Below are positions 1-9,460 of a DNA stretch of 64,000 nucleotides, in pieces (the stretch's first letter is position 1; every line of letters begins with the position of its first letter). This DNA is from Tritrichomonas musculus. Lineage: Eukaryota > Parabasalia > Tritrichomonadida > Tritrichomonadidae. Both the position numbers and the translations under genes were made by a program. A model generated the notes under the pieces. It was not told where the DNA came from. It saw only the letters and a list, made by a program, of their open reading frames with translations, and did no database searches. The stretch spans positions 5,332,001 to 5,396,000 of the forward strand of contig JAPFFF010000001.1 of assembly GCA_039105265.1 (NCBI GenBank), in the 5' to 3' direction.

Positions 1-1698
1 TTAACAAATGGAATAGGTGCTGCAGAAGACAAACAAGATATATCAAAATATTACAAAATTGCAATTGATAATGGAAGCATCATAGCAATTAACAAACTTT
101 CCTACAAATATTTTGTAGGAGAAGGAGTAGAAATTAACCAAGAGGAAGCGAGACGATTAGCAAAAATTTCTGCAAAAAGAGGTAATGTAGAAGGCTTATT
201 CAACTATCCATCATCTTTGTCCAATGATGATGGAATACCAATCGATAAAGAATATTTTTACAAATACATGAAATTAGCTGCTGACAAAGGCTCAGTTGAA
301 GCAAGCAATAAATATGGATTAGGATCTTATAACGGTGATGGAATTCCAGTTAATAAAACAGAAGCAGCTAAATATTTTAAAATGGCAGCTGATAAAGGAC
401 ACATTATAGGGATGTTTAATTATGCAAATTTGCTCGGCAATGGCGAAGGAGTTCCAGTTGATCAAAAAGAAGCAATGAAATACTTTCAAATGTCGGCTGA
501 CGGAGGTTACACTGATGCTATGTATTATTACGCACACTATTTACTTAGCGGAATAAATGGAACAATCAATCTAGCCGAAGCACATAAATATTTCAAAATG
601 TCCGCTGATCGTGGTCATACATTAGGCGCGTCTAGATGCGGATATGATTATTTTACCGGACAAGGAGTTGAAGTTAATAAAGCTGAAGCAGCGAAATATT
701 TTAAAATATCTGCAGATAAAGGTAATGTTGAATCCATTGATTATTATGCATACATGATAATTGAAAATCAAATTCCGAATACTGAAAAAGAAGAAGCTGT
801 CAAATATTTAAAGATGGGAATTGAAAAAGGAAGTTCAACTTCAATGTATTCTTATGCCAAAATGCTTTATAAAGGAAATGGAATTCCTGAAAATAAAGAA
901 GAAGCGGCGAAGTACTTTAAAATGGCAGCAAATAAGGGAGATGCAAGTTCATTAAACGCTTATATAATTATGCTATATTTTGGAGATGGTATTCAAGCAG
1001 ATCAAGAAGAAGCAAGCAAATTATTAAAATACGCAATTAGTCAAGGAAAAGCGTACTCTTTATTTAGTGAAAAACAAGCATATGATGATCCAACAAAGAT
1101 TGATATTTATAAAAAATTATCAAGTAATGGAGACTTGAATGCAATGGTCAATTTTGCTAGTGCATTATCCAATGGAGAAGGAATTCAAACTGATAAAGAA
1201 CTGGCTGCAAAATATTACAAATTGGCTGCTGATAAAGGAAATATTCAAGCAATGCACTTTTATGCTAAAATGGTGACTTATGGAGATGGAATCCAAATTA
1301 ATAAAGAAGAAGGTGCCAAGTATTTCAAAATGGCCGCTGATAAGGGTGATTTGGATGCCCTAAATTCATATGCAAACATGTTGTACAATGGAAATGGAAT
1401 TCAAATGAATAAAGAAGAAGCAACGAGATATTTCAAAATAGCAGCTGACAAAGGTGACAAAGTTGCAATGTTTAATTTTGCTTTGATGAATTTGAATGGA
1501 GAAGGAATCATAGAAAATAAGATCGAAGCTGCAAAATATTTCAAAATGGCAGCAGATAAAGGCCATGAATATGCTACAAAATATTACATAAGAATGCTGA
1601 CTAATGGAGAAGGAATACCAATTGATAAAGAAGAGGCAGAAAAATATAAAAAAAATCAATCTCAACAATCAAATGGAAATTCATGTTTGATTTTTTAA
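1..1698 (+). CDS. Sel1-repeat protein, 5' end outside the window
   Basis: The reading frame is open from base 1, so the N-terminus lies off the window. About 565 residues are visible, made almost entirely of Sel1-like repeats of about 36 residues: alpha-helical pairs with the recurring pattern G-x-G-I/V-x-x-x-K-E-E-A-A-K-Y-F-K-M-A-A-D-K-G. I count roughly thirteen repeats. No signal peptide or membrane segment is seen in the visible part, and the C-terminus is a short polar tail ending in CLIF. Sel1 repeats form solenoids that scaffold protein complexes; in trichomonads they are often joined to kinases, so a kinase domain could lie upstream of the window. No partner can be named. The next gene is convergent and only about 60 bases away. 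Confidence 0.9.
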   Translation, partial: LTNGIGAAEDKQDISKYYKIAIDNGSIIAINKLSYKYFVGEGVEINQEEARRLAKISAKRGNVEGLFNYPSSLSNDDGIPIDKEYFYKYMKLAADKGSVEASNKYGLGSYNGDGIPVNKTEAAKYFKMAADKGHIIGMFNYANLLGNGEGVPVDQKEAMKYFQMSADGGYTDAMYYYAHYLLSGINGTINLAEAHKYFKMSADRGHTLGASRCGYDYFTGQGVEVNKAEAAKYFKISADKGNVESIDYYAYMIIENQIPNTEKEEAVKYLKMGIEKGSSTSMYSYAKMLYKGNGIPENKEEAAKYFKMAANKGDASSLNAYIIMLYFGDGIQADQEEASKLLKYAISQGKAYSLFSEKQAYDDPTKIDIYKKLSSNGDLNAMVNFASALSNGEGIQTDKELAAKYYKLAADKGNIQAMHFYAKMVTYGDGIQINKEEGAKYFKMAADKGDLDALNSYANMLYNGNGIQMNKEEATRYFKIAADKGDKVAMFNFALMNLNGEGIIENKIEAAKYFKMAADKGHEYATKYYIRMLTNGEGIPIDKEEAEKYKKNQSQQSNGNSCLIF

Positions 1699-1755
1699 TT
1701 ATAAACAGTAAAAAAGAAAATTTTTTCATTATATTTCATTTATTTACGTGTTATT

Positions 1756-4700
1756 TTAAATGATTTTCAAATTTTTTTTTGAGAATAATAAAGCGTTAGA
1801 TGTAAATTCATCTAAATTAAGTCCTTCATAAAATAATTCATTGATATCTTTTAACAATGTTTGGTTTTGGCTTTTAGGTGGTTTTGAATTAGCAATATTT
1901 AATCGACCAAATAAAATTGAATAAGGAGGAGTGTATAAACGATTTTTCATGTCAGAAATTATATCTTTGATCTGATCAATGAAAGCTTTAACTAACTTTT
2001 CATTTTTATAAATAAAATCAAACAATTCACCTGGATCTTCAAATATCTTTATTTTGTTTGGTTCTCTATTATTTTTTTCTTTTTTCATTAAATTATATTT
2101 TGAATCGATTTCATCATTAATTTTCAATTTTGAATCAAGATAAAAAGTGTCATCATCATATTCAAATTCTTTTTCATTATCTAGTTCATATATCTCATCT
2201 TGACAAGAAGCAGAATTTGAAGGATTTTCTAAGTTAAACAAAGGGAATCCTAATATGAAAAATTTCAAATATGAAAAACAAGTTGGAACTTTTTCTTTGT
2301 TAAATATAAATTTAAAATGATACTTATTGGGCTTTTCTGAAATTTGTAACTTTGAATAAGCTTTAATGAAGTATTCTCTTGATCTTTCAAAATCATTTAT
2401 TGAATGAAAATATTCAGTTATCTTCAAATTTGTATAACAAATTATGAATGTTTTTGATATTTCAAGCAGTCTATCGTAATGTTTAAAATTATGGAAAATT
2501 AATGGTTCATCTTCATATTCAGATGCTTTTATATATAAAGGAATGGCTTCATCAATTTTATCATCTTTTTCTTTCAAGTATCCAAGATTGTAAGCTGCCA
2601 ATGCAAATTTATTTTTCATTGATCTTTCATACATATATTTAGCATCATCTATTTTATTTAGATAAAATTGATTAAGAATTCCAAGATTATTTTGACCAAA
2701 AGGATATTCATTCAATCCAGCTTCTTTTATATATTTTTCAGCATTATTTAAATCATTTAAAATAACAATATAAATCAAGCCAAGATCATTGCATGAATGA
2801 TAATAATATTCATTATATAAAGTTATAAATTTTGAAATTTTATTAAACTCAGCATTAGCAATACCAGATTGAATATTAATATTTTTTTGGTAATATTCAA
2901 TCGATTTATTAATATCGACTTCAAAAACATCGTCTGTTGAATAAAGATAAGCTAAATAAAAGAGAGCTTTTGGAAAATTTAATTTTGCAGATAATTCAAA
3001 ATAATATTTTGCTGTCTTTAAATCTTTCTGTACACCATAACCGTTTAAATAAATGTCTCCTAATTTAAATAAAGATTCTGAATTACTTAAATATGATGCC
3101 AATTCATAATAACGTTTTGCTTTTGAAAAATCTTGATCAACACCATTTCCATTATAGTAAAGATTACCTAATTTTAAGAAAGCAAATTGATTACTTAATT
3201 GTGTTGCTAATTCATAATAATCTTTTGCTTTTAAATAATTTTTTTCATTATAATAAATATCACCTAAGCTAATCATTGCTTCAGAATTTTTATTTTGAGA
3301 TGCTATTTCAAAATAATATTTAGCTCTTAATAAATCTTTTGGAACGCCATATCCATTCAAATAAATCAATCCTAGATTACATAAAGAATCAAAATTCTCT
3401 AAATTGGCTGACAAATTGAAATAATTTAATGCTTTGGAATAATCTTTATTAACACCTAAACCAAGGATATATATTATTCCTAGATAATTCATTGAATTTG
3501 AATTCTTTTTTGATCCTATTTCAAATAATTCTTTTGCTATCGTATAATCTTTCTCAACGCCAAATCCATACAAATATAAAATGCCTAATGCATTAAAAGC
3601 ATCATAATTATGGTTATCTTTTTGAGCTGAAAGTTCAAAATATTCTTTGGCTTTTGAATAATCTTTTTTAACACCAAGTCCTTGAAAGTAATGAAATCCT
3701 AAAAAAAACAACGAATTTGAATTATTTGACTTTTCAAAGTATAACATTGATAATGAATAATTTTGAATTACACCAAAACCATGGAAGTAAAGTATTCCTA
3801 GACCATAATAACCATTTGGATCTTTCATTTTGGCAGCCAATAGAAAATAGTCTTTAGCTTTTGAATAATCTTGCTTAACACCATTTCCATAAAAATAAAT
3901 CATTGCTAATATATTAATAGCTTTTAAATTGTTATGTTGTGCTGCTAATTCATAATATTCTCTTGCTTTAACATAATCTTGTTTAGCTTTTTTACCATTA
4001 TAATAACAGTTTCCTAAATATAAGATTGCTTCTAAGTTATTTTTTGAAGCCAGCATTTCGTTATATTCAACTATATTCATATTAGTATTAACATATTCTT
4101 CTGTGTCTTCATCAGAATCACTACTGGAAAGCAAACCTCCCATTTCAACAAAATTAATTATTTTGCTCTTTTCAACAAATGAGAAAAAGAAACTTTGTTT
4201 AAAAGAAAACAAAACTTCAAACAAATCGCTCATCAATCTTCGATTGCCAATTCTGATTATTATACTTTCAAATATAAAACAATTTATATCTGATTTTTTT
4301 AAATTAATTATATAGTTTTTTATATGTGGCTCAATGTAATATCGTAAAATAAACTCTTTCAAAAGGAATGTTTTAACTTTCTTAATTGTTGGTCTTTCTG
4401 ATTGTTTTAATTTAATGCATGATTCAATTAATCTTTGCATGTTTTTTGATGCAATTTTAAATGATAATTCTTTATTTTTCAAAATTTCATCTCTATCACA
4501 AACATCTTTCTTTTCCAATAAGAAATAAGCAAGCAAGCCAAATGAAAAAATATCAGTTGGATAGGAAATATTCTTACCTTCATATTGTTCTGGTGATATA
4601 TACAATGATGATCCTAAATCATTTGTCATTTCGGCAAAATTAACGTCTTGATCATTTAGTGGATGACGAATAGCATCAAAATCCGTTATGTATGGAATGT

Positions 4701-5877
4701 AATCATTATCAAGCAAAATATTATAAGGTTTCAAATCTCGATAAATATACAAATTTTTGTGAAGATATTCAATTCCTTGAAATATTCGTATAATTGACAT
4801 TATTGAATAAATGTCATCAATTTGATTTTGATGTGATTCATAGAAAAAGTTAAGAGGACCATTTGAAAGATACTGGTATATGAAACCAATAATTTTTTTC
4901 TCTTTTTTTAAAAAGCCATAAAAGTGCATTAAACATCGATGTGAACAATTATTGCAGAAATCAATTTCACGCTTAAATATGGTATCATTATTTCCTGAAA
5001 AATTTATTTTTTTCATCATAAAAGTATGATGACTTTTGATATGAAAAGCTAAATAATAATTTGCTTTTTCATTAGAAATTATTGTTCTTAATTTAATAAA
5101 ATCACTTTCATGAAAGTCTTGCTTTTGATTGCCATTATTTATGATTGCCTTGATTTCTCTTTTGATTGAATGCAAATCATGCTTCATTTCATCTCTGCTA
5201 ATTGAATCGGTGCTATTTGTAAATAATAGTTTGTAAATTTTTGCTTTGGTGTCAAGTTCTTTAGAATGGTTTTCATTTTCAAAGTTGAAAAATGACTTAT
5301 CAGTGAAAAATTCAGAAGGATAAAAAAAACGTCTAATCAAAAAACATGAAATTGACCGAATTGTAAGTCTAACAAAAAAATTATTAATAATTTCACTTTG
5401 AAAGTAATTACAAAAAGAATTTACTTCTTCATTAGAATTTATTTCATTTATATCTTTAAGCTGTGATCGTAAATCGGTACTTATCATTGAAATTTGTTCT
5501 TTCTTAAGTTCATTTAAAACTCTTAGGAAAATATCTTCATTTATTTTGTCTATTATAATGCATTCATTTTCAACACAAATAATAGCATCAACTTTTTTGT
5601 CCAATAAATTTTCTTCATTTGGATTTATTTCATCAATTGAAATATCATATGTAAAAAATTTGAATTTTTTGATGTAATCACACAAAAAAATTTCAAGTTT
5701 GTGATTTTCTTCTTCAAAAAAGTGGTTTTTATTTGTATTTAATGAAATAGGGAGATATAAAAATGTAAAAAGAGAGTAGAAATTAGACAATGCTTTATCA
5801 TGAATGGAATTCTTTTCCGTTTCGTATTTCGCTGGTATATTGATAAAAGTAATTTGCCCCATTTGATTTGACTCCAT
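1756..5877 (-). CDS. Protein kinase domain fused to Sel1 repeats
   Basis: A protein of about 1,373 residues. I place the start at the ATG at 5877 rather than the upstream TTG at 5901. An N-terminal region of about 270 residues is unrecognised. A kinase domain follows at about residues 270-515, with an ATP-site lysine in MMKK, a catalytic loop YRDLKPYNILL, a metal-site motif DFD in place of DFG, a shifted APE box (SPEQ) and a final RPT arginine. From about residue 600 to 1,140 there are a dozen or more Sel1-like repeats (YYNGxGVxQDxxKAKxYYELA). The C-terminal 230 residues are acidic and unrecognised. The catalytic aspartate and lysine are present, so it may be active, although the glycine-rich loop is poor and DFG is altered. 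The role is presumably signalling with a Sel1 scaffold; the substrate is unknown. Confidence 0.88.
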   Translation of the reverse strand: MESNQMGQITFINIPAKYETEKNSIHDKALSNFYSLFTFLYLPISLNTNKNHFFEEENHKLEIFLCDYIKKFKFFTYDISIDEINPNEENLLDKKVDAIICVENECIIIDKINEDIFLRVLNELKKEQISMISTDLRSQLKDINEINSNEEVNSFCNYFQSEIINNFFVRLTIRSISCFLIRRFFYPSEFFTDKSFFNFENENHSKELDTKAKIYKLLFTNSTDSISRDEMKHDLHSIKREIKAIINNGNQKQDFHESDFIKLRTIISNEKANYYLAFHIKSHHTFMMKKINFSGNNDTIFKREIDFCNNCSHRCLMHFYGFLKKEKKIIGFIYQYLSNGPLNFFYESHQNQIDDIYSIMSIIRIFQGIEYLHKNLYIYRDLKPYNILLDNDYIPYITDFDAIRHPLNDQDVNFAEMTNDLGSSLYISPEQYEGKNISYPTDIFSFGLLAYFLLEKKDVCDRDEILKNKELSFKIASKNMQRLIESCIKLKQSERPTIKKVKTFLLKEFILRYYIEPHIKNYIINLKKSDINCFIFESIIIRIGNRRLMSDLFEVLFSFKQSFFFSFVEKSKIINFVEMGGLLSSSDSDEDTEEYVNTNMNIVEYNEMLASKNNLEAILYLGNCYYNGKKAKQDYVKAREYYELAAQHNNLKAINILAMIYFYGNGVKQDYSKAKDYFLLAAKMKDPNGYYGLGILYFHGFGVIQNYSLSMLYFEKSNNSNSLFFLGFHYFQGLGVKKDYSKAKEYFELSAQKDNHNYDAFNALGILYLYGFGVEKDYTIAKELFEIGSKKNSNSMNYLGIIYILGLGVNKDYSKALNYFNLSANLENFDSLCNLGLIYLNGYGVPKDLLRAKYYFEIASQNKNSEAMISLGDIYYNEKNYLKAKDYYELATQLSNQFAFLKLGNLYYNGNGVDQDFSKAKRYYELASYLSNSESLFKLGDIYLNGYGVQKDLKTAKYYFELSAKLNFPKALFYLAYLYSTDDVFEVDINKSIEYYQKNINIQSGIANAEFNKISKFITLYNEYYYHSCNDLGLIYIVILNDLNNAEKYIKEAGLNEYPFGQNNLGILNQFYLNKIDDAKYMYERSMKNKFALAAYNLGYLKEKDDKIDEAIPLYIKASEYEDEPLIFHNFKHYDRLLEISKTFIICYTNLKITEYFHSINDFERSREYFIKAYSKLQISEKPNKYHFKFIFNKEKVPTCFSYLKFFILGFPLFNLENPSNSASCQDEIYELDNEKEFEYDDDTFYLDSKLKINDEIDSKYNLMKKEKNNREPNKIKIFEDPGELFDFIYKNEKLVKAFIDQIKDIISDMKNRLYTPPYSILFGRLNIANSKPPKSQNQTLLKDINELFYEGLNLDEFTSNALLFSKKNLKII

Positions 5878-5923
5878 ATTTTCAGATAATCTGTTGACCA
5901 AATATTTTTTGAAAAATTAATGA

Positions 5924-6519
5924 TATAGAAAAAAAAGAGAGATCCGTAATAAAGTGTTTTTAATTGTATAAAATATGAAATAAATTATTGATAAACCTTA
6001 AAAATTATTTAAACAAAGGAAAATCTGAAGAAATCTTAAGATATTAATATAATAAAATTGAATGAATTTAAATTCATTGATTCAAAATTTTCTTAAAACT
6101 CATAGAATAATAAACTTTGAAGAATTATTTTATTTGGCAAATATTGTAAAAAAATCAAAATAAAAGTATAATTTAAATTTAATTTTTTATTTTAATGAAT
6201 TAAATTAAAATAAAAATTCTTAAAAATGATAAATTAAATCAATTTTACAATCAGAATTCTGATTTTTTTTAAAAAAATATAAATAAACTATTCAATGCAA
6301 TACGTTAATGAATCAGAATAATTCATATAAATATTTTAATCGGAGATCATTTCATTTATTTCGCCTTTATAATTATTTTTATTTATAAATACTGAGTAAA
6401 TTTTCAATCGATCAAATAATCATTTTTCAATTAAGAGATAAATTTTTTTTGTGATTAATTTAACTTTTTGTATATAAAAATTTTTGATTCAGAATTTTGA
6501 TATTATTTATAATTTATAC
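5924..6519. other. Intergenic region between divergent genes
   Basis: About 600 bases of very AT-rich sequence between two divergently transcribed genes, so both promoters must lie here. A TCATTAA motif on the minus strand (5917-5923), about 44 bases before the kinase-Sel1 ATG, resembles a trichomonad initiator but is further upstream than usual. I see no other structure. Confidence 0.5.
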
Positions 6520-9135
6520 ATGAAGAAAATATTCAAGTTTTTTAAAGATAAAATCGGAAATGATTTAACATTGCCAATCCTAGATGAAAACAAACGATCT
6601 CTCATCTGTAAAAATCAAAATTTGACCAAATTTCCATTTCGTATTCCTCGGCAACATCCTATTGAAGCAATTGACATCTCTTTTAATGAAATTCCGGAAA
6701 TCCCACCTTTTCTATCCTCTCTCAAATTCTTAGATTACAGTAATAATAATCTTAAAGAAATTCAGGAAAATAATGAAAAAGCAATTTTAACTTATAAAGA
6801 ATTAAACGAGTTAAGAATTTCATCAAACATGATTGAAACAATACCTTCTTCTTTCAAATCGATTACTACTCTCAAAACTTTTATATTAAGCAATAATAAA
6901 ATAAAAGAGTTCAATGTTCCTTTTTCAAACCTTAATTTACTTGACTTATCTTGCAATTTGCTTACTGATTTTAAGGTTTATTTAAAAACTTTGGAATCGC
7001 TCAATTTGAATTTTAACCTCTTATCTCACATTGACTTTATTAGTGAATCAAATGTTTCAAATTTAAACGAATTACTTTTATCAGGAAATGACTTAACTTT
7101 ATTTCCGGATAATATACAATTAAATTCACTTACCATATTGAATATATCTTTTAACAAGATCCAAGGAAATCTTCCTGATTTTTCAAAAATCACGCCAAAA
7201 CTTGAAATTCTTGATTTCTCCTACAACGAAATATCTACATTTCCTAGTTCATTACCAACAACGATAAAATTAGTTCGAGGATGTCATAACAAAATTACCG
7301 AAATACCTCCCTTAGATAAATATACATCACTTGAATCACTTGTAGTTGAAGAAAACCAAATCCAGAAAATATCAAGTCTTCCCTCATCAATCAATGATAT
7401 ATCATTTGATTTCAATTCGCTCAACAACGACGATTCACTTGAGTTTAACCTACCCAAAATCAATAAATTGCTGATGACCAACAACAATCTTACTGAAATT
7501 CCCGATTTCCACCAATGCACGAAAGTCCAATATTTCACAATGTCATACAACTGTCTAACCGACTCGTTTGATGTCAAAAATTTGGCCAAGTCGATCATAA
7601 GACTAGATCTCTCATGTAACAGCATAAAATTCGTTCCTCCTGAGCTTTTCACATCACTTCCAGAACTGAAGCAGCTTTTTCTCTTCCAGAACGAAATTGG
7701 CGAGCTTCCGGTTGAATTGGAGCAAAGTTCTCTCACAATTCTTAACGTAAGCAACAACCCGCTCACTTCACTTCCGCCTCTTCCACCGACGCTGGTGATC
7801 CTCTGTGCCCAAGGCTGCAATTTTGTGGAGTTTCCGATCAGTCGCGACTCGATGAAAAGTGCCAAGTCACTGACGTGCATTGACCTTTCAAACAACAGCA
7901 TCGAGTCAATTCCGGTTACGATAGAAACCGATTCAAATGGCAATTCAAAAAGTGAATTGAAAGACGAAGATCTATTTTTGAATAGAATTGAGACACTTTT
8001 CTTCTCATGCAACAAATTGACTCAGTTCCCTGAATTTTCAAATTCAATTCATCAAATTGACCTTTCTCAGAATTTGCTGCAATCTGTCTCTATTGAAAGG
8101 AGACTGGACAATTTAATTGACCTTGATATATCGCATAATAAACTTTTTGAATTGAAAATTACCGAGAAGCTGCCATCTTTGTCAACCCTCAAAATGAGCC
8201 ATAACGTCCTCCTATCGTTCAAGTTCAGCTATGCCAACTTCCCGAAACTGGACTGCCTCGACATCAGCCACACCGGAATCGTCCTAGACAACGGCCAGCC
8301 TAAGAAAAAGATGCGCGAATTGATCCGTTCTTGCTCATACTCAATCTCGCCAATGATGAAAATTTTCACTGACGACGATAACGTCGGTTATGCTGAAATG
8401 AAAGGTAACCGAAAAACGATGGAAGATGCATTGATTATCAGGCACACAAATTTGTTCGACATTTTCGGAGTAGTCGATGGCCATGCAGGTGACAGAACCG
8501 CTTCGTTAACCGCTTTCAAATTGCCTGAATTTATTGATCGTTTTGATAAAAATTTGGCCATTCGAGCCATTCAGCAATTGAATTCGTTCTTATTCAATAA
8601 AAAAGTGGCAGATGGAGCGACGATAGCTTTTGTTATTTTGAAAAGAAATTCACGGTTGATATCGGTTAATATCGGCGATACTAGGTCTTTTATCGTTAAA
8701 TCGGATGGATCAATAATTAACCTTTCAATTGACCATAAACCGTCCGACCGAATAGAACTTGAACAGATTCGAAAGAAGGGAAGCTTCGTGTCAATTGAGA
8801 ATCGGACTTTTGGGATTTTGTCAGTCTCAAGAGCGATTGGCGACTTCGGCATCAGAGGCATCTCTGCGCTTCCAAACGTGAGCGAGCACATCATTGCTGA
8901 GGACGACTACAGAGTTGTCGTTGCCTGCGATGGAGTGTTCGACGTGCTCACAAATGAAGAGGTTGGAAGAATTGTTCTGTCTGAGGAGTCGCCTCAGGTT
9001 GCTGCCTACAAGGTGAGAAACACTGCTTACTCGCACCTCAGCGATGACAACATCAGCGTGATTGTGGCAAACTTGCACTCAGATGATGAGAACATTAGCA
9101 TTGAAACTGCAAATAGCTCAAGTTTATTACTTTAA
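6520..9135 (+). CDS. Leucine-rich-repeat protein phosphatase 2C
   Basis: An 871-residue protein starting at the ATG at 6520; an upstream TTG in frame is unlikely to be used. Residues about 20-610 are some twenty-five leucine-rich repeats (LxxLxLSxNxL/I type). Residues about 620-865 are a PP2C-type Mn/Mg-dependent Ser/Thr phosphatase with its usual landmarks: NRKTMED, VDGHAGD (DGHGG in most members), NIGDTRS, DHKPSD, SRAIGDF, ACDGVFDV and DDNISVIV. The metal-binding aspartates appear intact, so catalysis is expected. The LRR-then-PP2C order resembles fungal adenylyl-cyclase N-terminal regions and PHLPP phosphatases. The role is probably phosphoprotein dephosphorylation with the LRRs choosing targets; no membrane segment is seen. 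The second half of the gene has visibly more G and C than the first half and than its neighbours. Confidence 0.92.
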   Translation: MKKIFKFFKDKIGNDLTLPILDENKRSLICKNQNLTKFPFRIPRQHPIEAIDISFNEIPEIPPFLSSLKFLDYSNNNLKEIQENNEKAILTYKELNELRISSNMIETIPSSFKSITTLKTFILSNNKIKEFNVPFSNLNLLDLSCNLLTDFKVYLKTLESLNLNFNLLSHIDFISESNVSNLNELLLSGNDLTLFPDNIQLNSLTILNISFNKIQGNLPDFSKITPKLEILDFSYNEISTFPSSLPTTIKLVRGCHNKITEIPPLDKYTSLESLVVEENQIQKISSLPSSINDISFDFNSLNNDDSLEFNLPKINKLLMTNNNLTEIPDFHQCTKVQYFTMSYNCLTDSFDVKNLAKSIIRLDLSCNSIKFVPPELFTSLPELKQLFLFQNEIGELPVELEQSSLTILNVSNNPLTSLPPLPPTLVILCAQGCNFVEFPISRDSMKSAKSLTCIDLSNNSIESIPVTIETDSNGNSKSELKDEDLFLNRIETLFFSCNKLTQFPEFSNSIHQIDLSQNLLQSVSIERRLDNLIDLDISHNKLFELKITEKLPSLSTLKMSHNVLLSFKFSYANFPKLDCLDISHTGIVLDNGQPKKKMRELIRSCSYSISPMMKIFTDDDNVGYAEMKGNRKTMEDALIIRHTNLFDIFGVVDGHAGDRTASLTAFKLPEFIDRFDKNLAIRAIQQLNSFLFNKKVADGATIAFVILKRNSRLISVNIGDTRSFIVKSDGSIINLSIDHKPSDRIELEQIRKKGSFVSIENRTFGILSVSRAIGDFGIRGISALPNVSEHIIAEDDYRVVVACDGVFDVLTNEEVGRIVLSEESPQVAAYKVRNTAYSHLSDDNISVIVANLHSDDENISIETANSSSLLL

Positions 9136-9460
9136 TAATAATTGGTTGTTTTATTTTACAATCAACTTTAAAGAATGATGTTTAACTTTTGTATTAATAA
9201 ATTATATGAAATTATTTTATTTTTTAATTTCATGCAAAATGATTTTTATCAAATAATTTTTACGAATTTCCCGTATAAGAAGTTAGGAGGAAAATTCGTG
9301 AATCTCTGAATTGAATACACCTTTTGAGTTTTTTCTCTAAAAAAGTTTGTATTCAAGGAGATTTTTTTATTTCTGCATATTTTTAAAATGAGGATTGAAG
9401 AATTTAAGCGGTGTTTATTTGATTTAGCTATATTGTTAGTTGAAATAGAATATCGGATAG
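9136..9460. other. Convergent intergenic region with two hairpins
   Basis: Lies between two convergent genes. Two potential stem-loops are visible: ACGAATTT (9262-9269) with AAATTCGT (9292-9299), extended by nearby CC/GG pairs, and TTGAATACA (9311-9319) with TGTATTCAA (9348-9356). They sit where the 3' ends of both transcripts should form, so a role in 3'-end formation is possible but not shown. Confidence 0.5.

Noticed and set aside
7284-8015. A 243-codon frame antisense to the LRR region
   Set aside because: The + strand has clear LRR and PP2C motifs; the antisense frame has no family resemblance.
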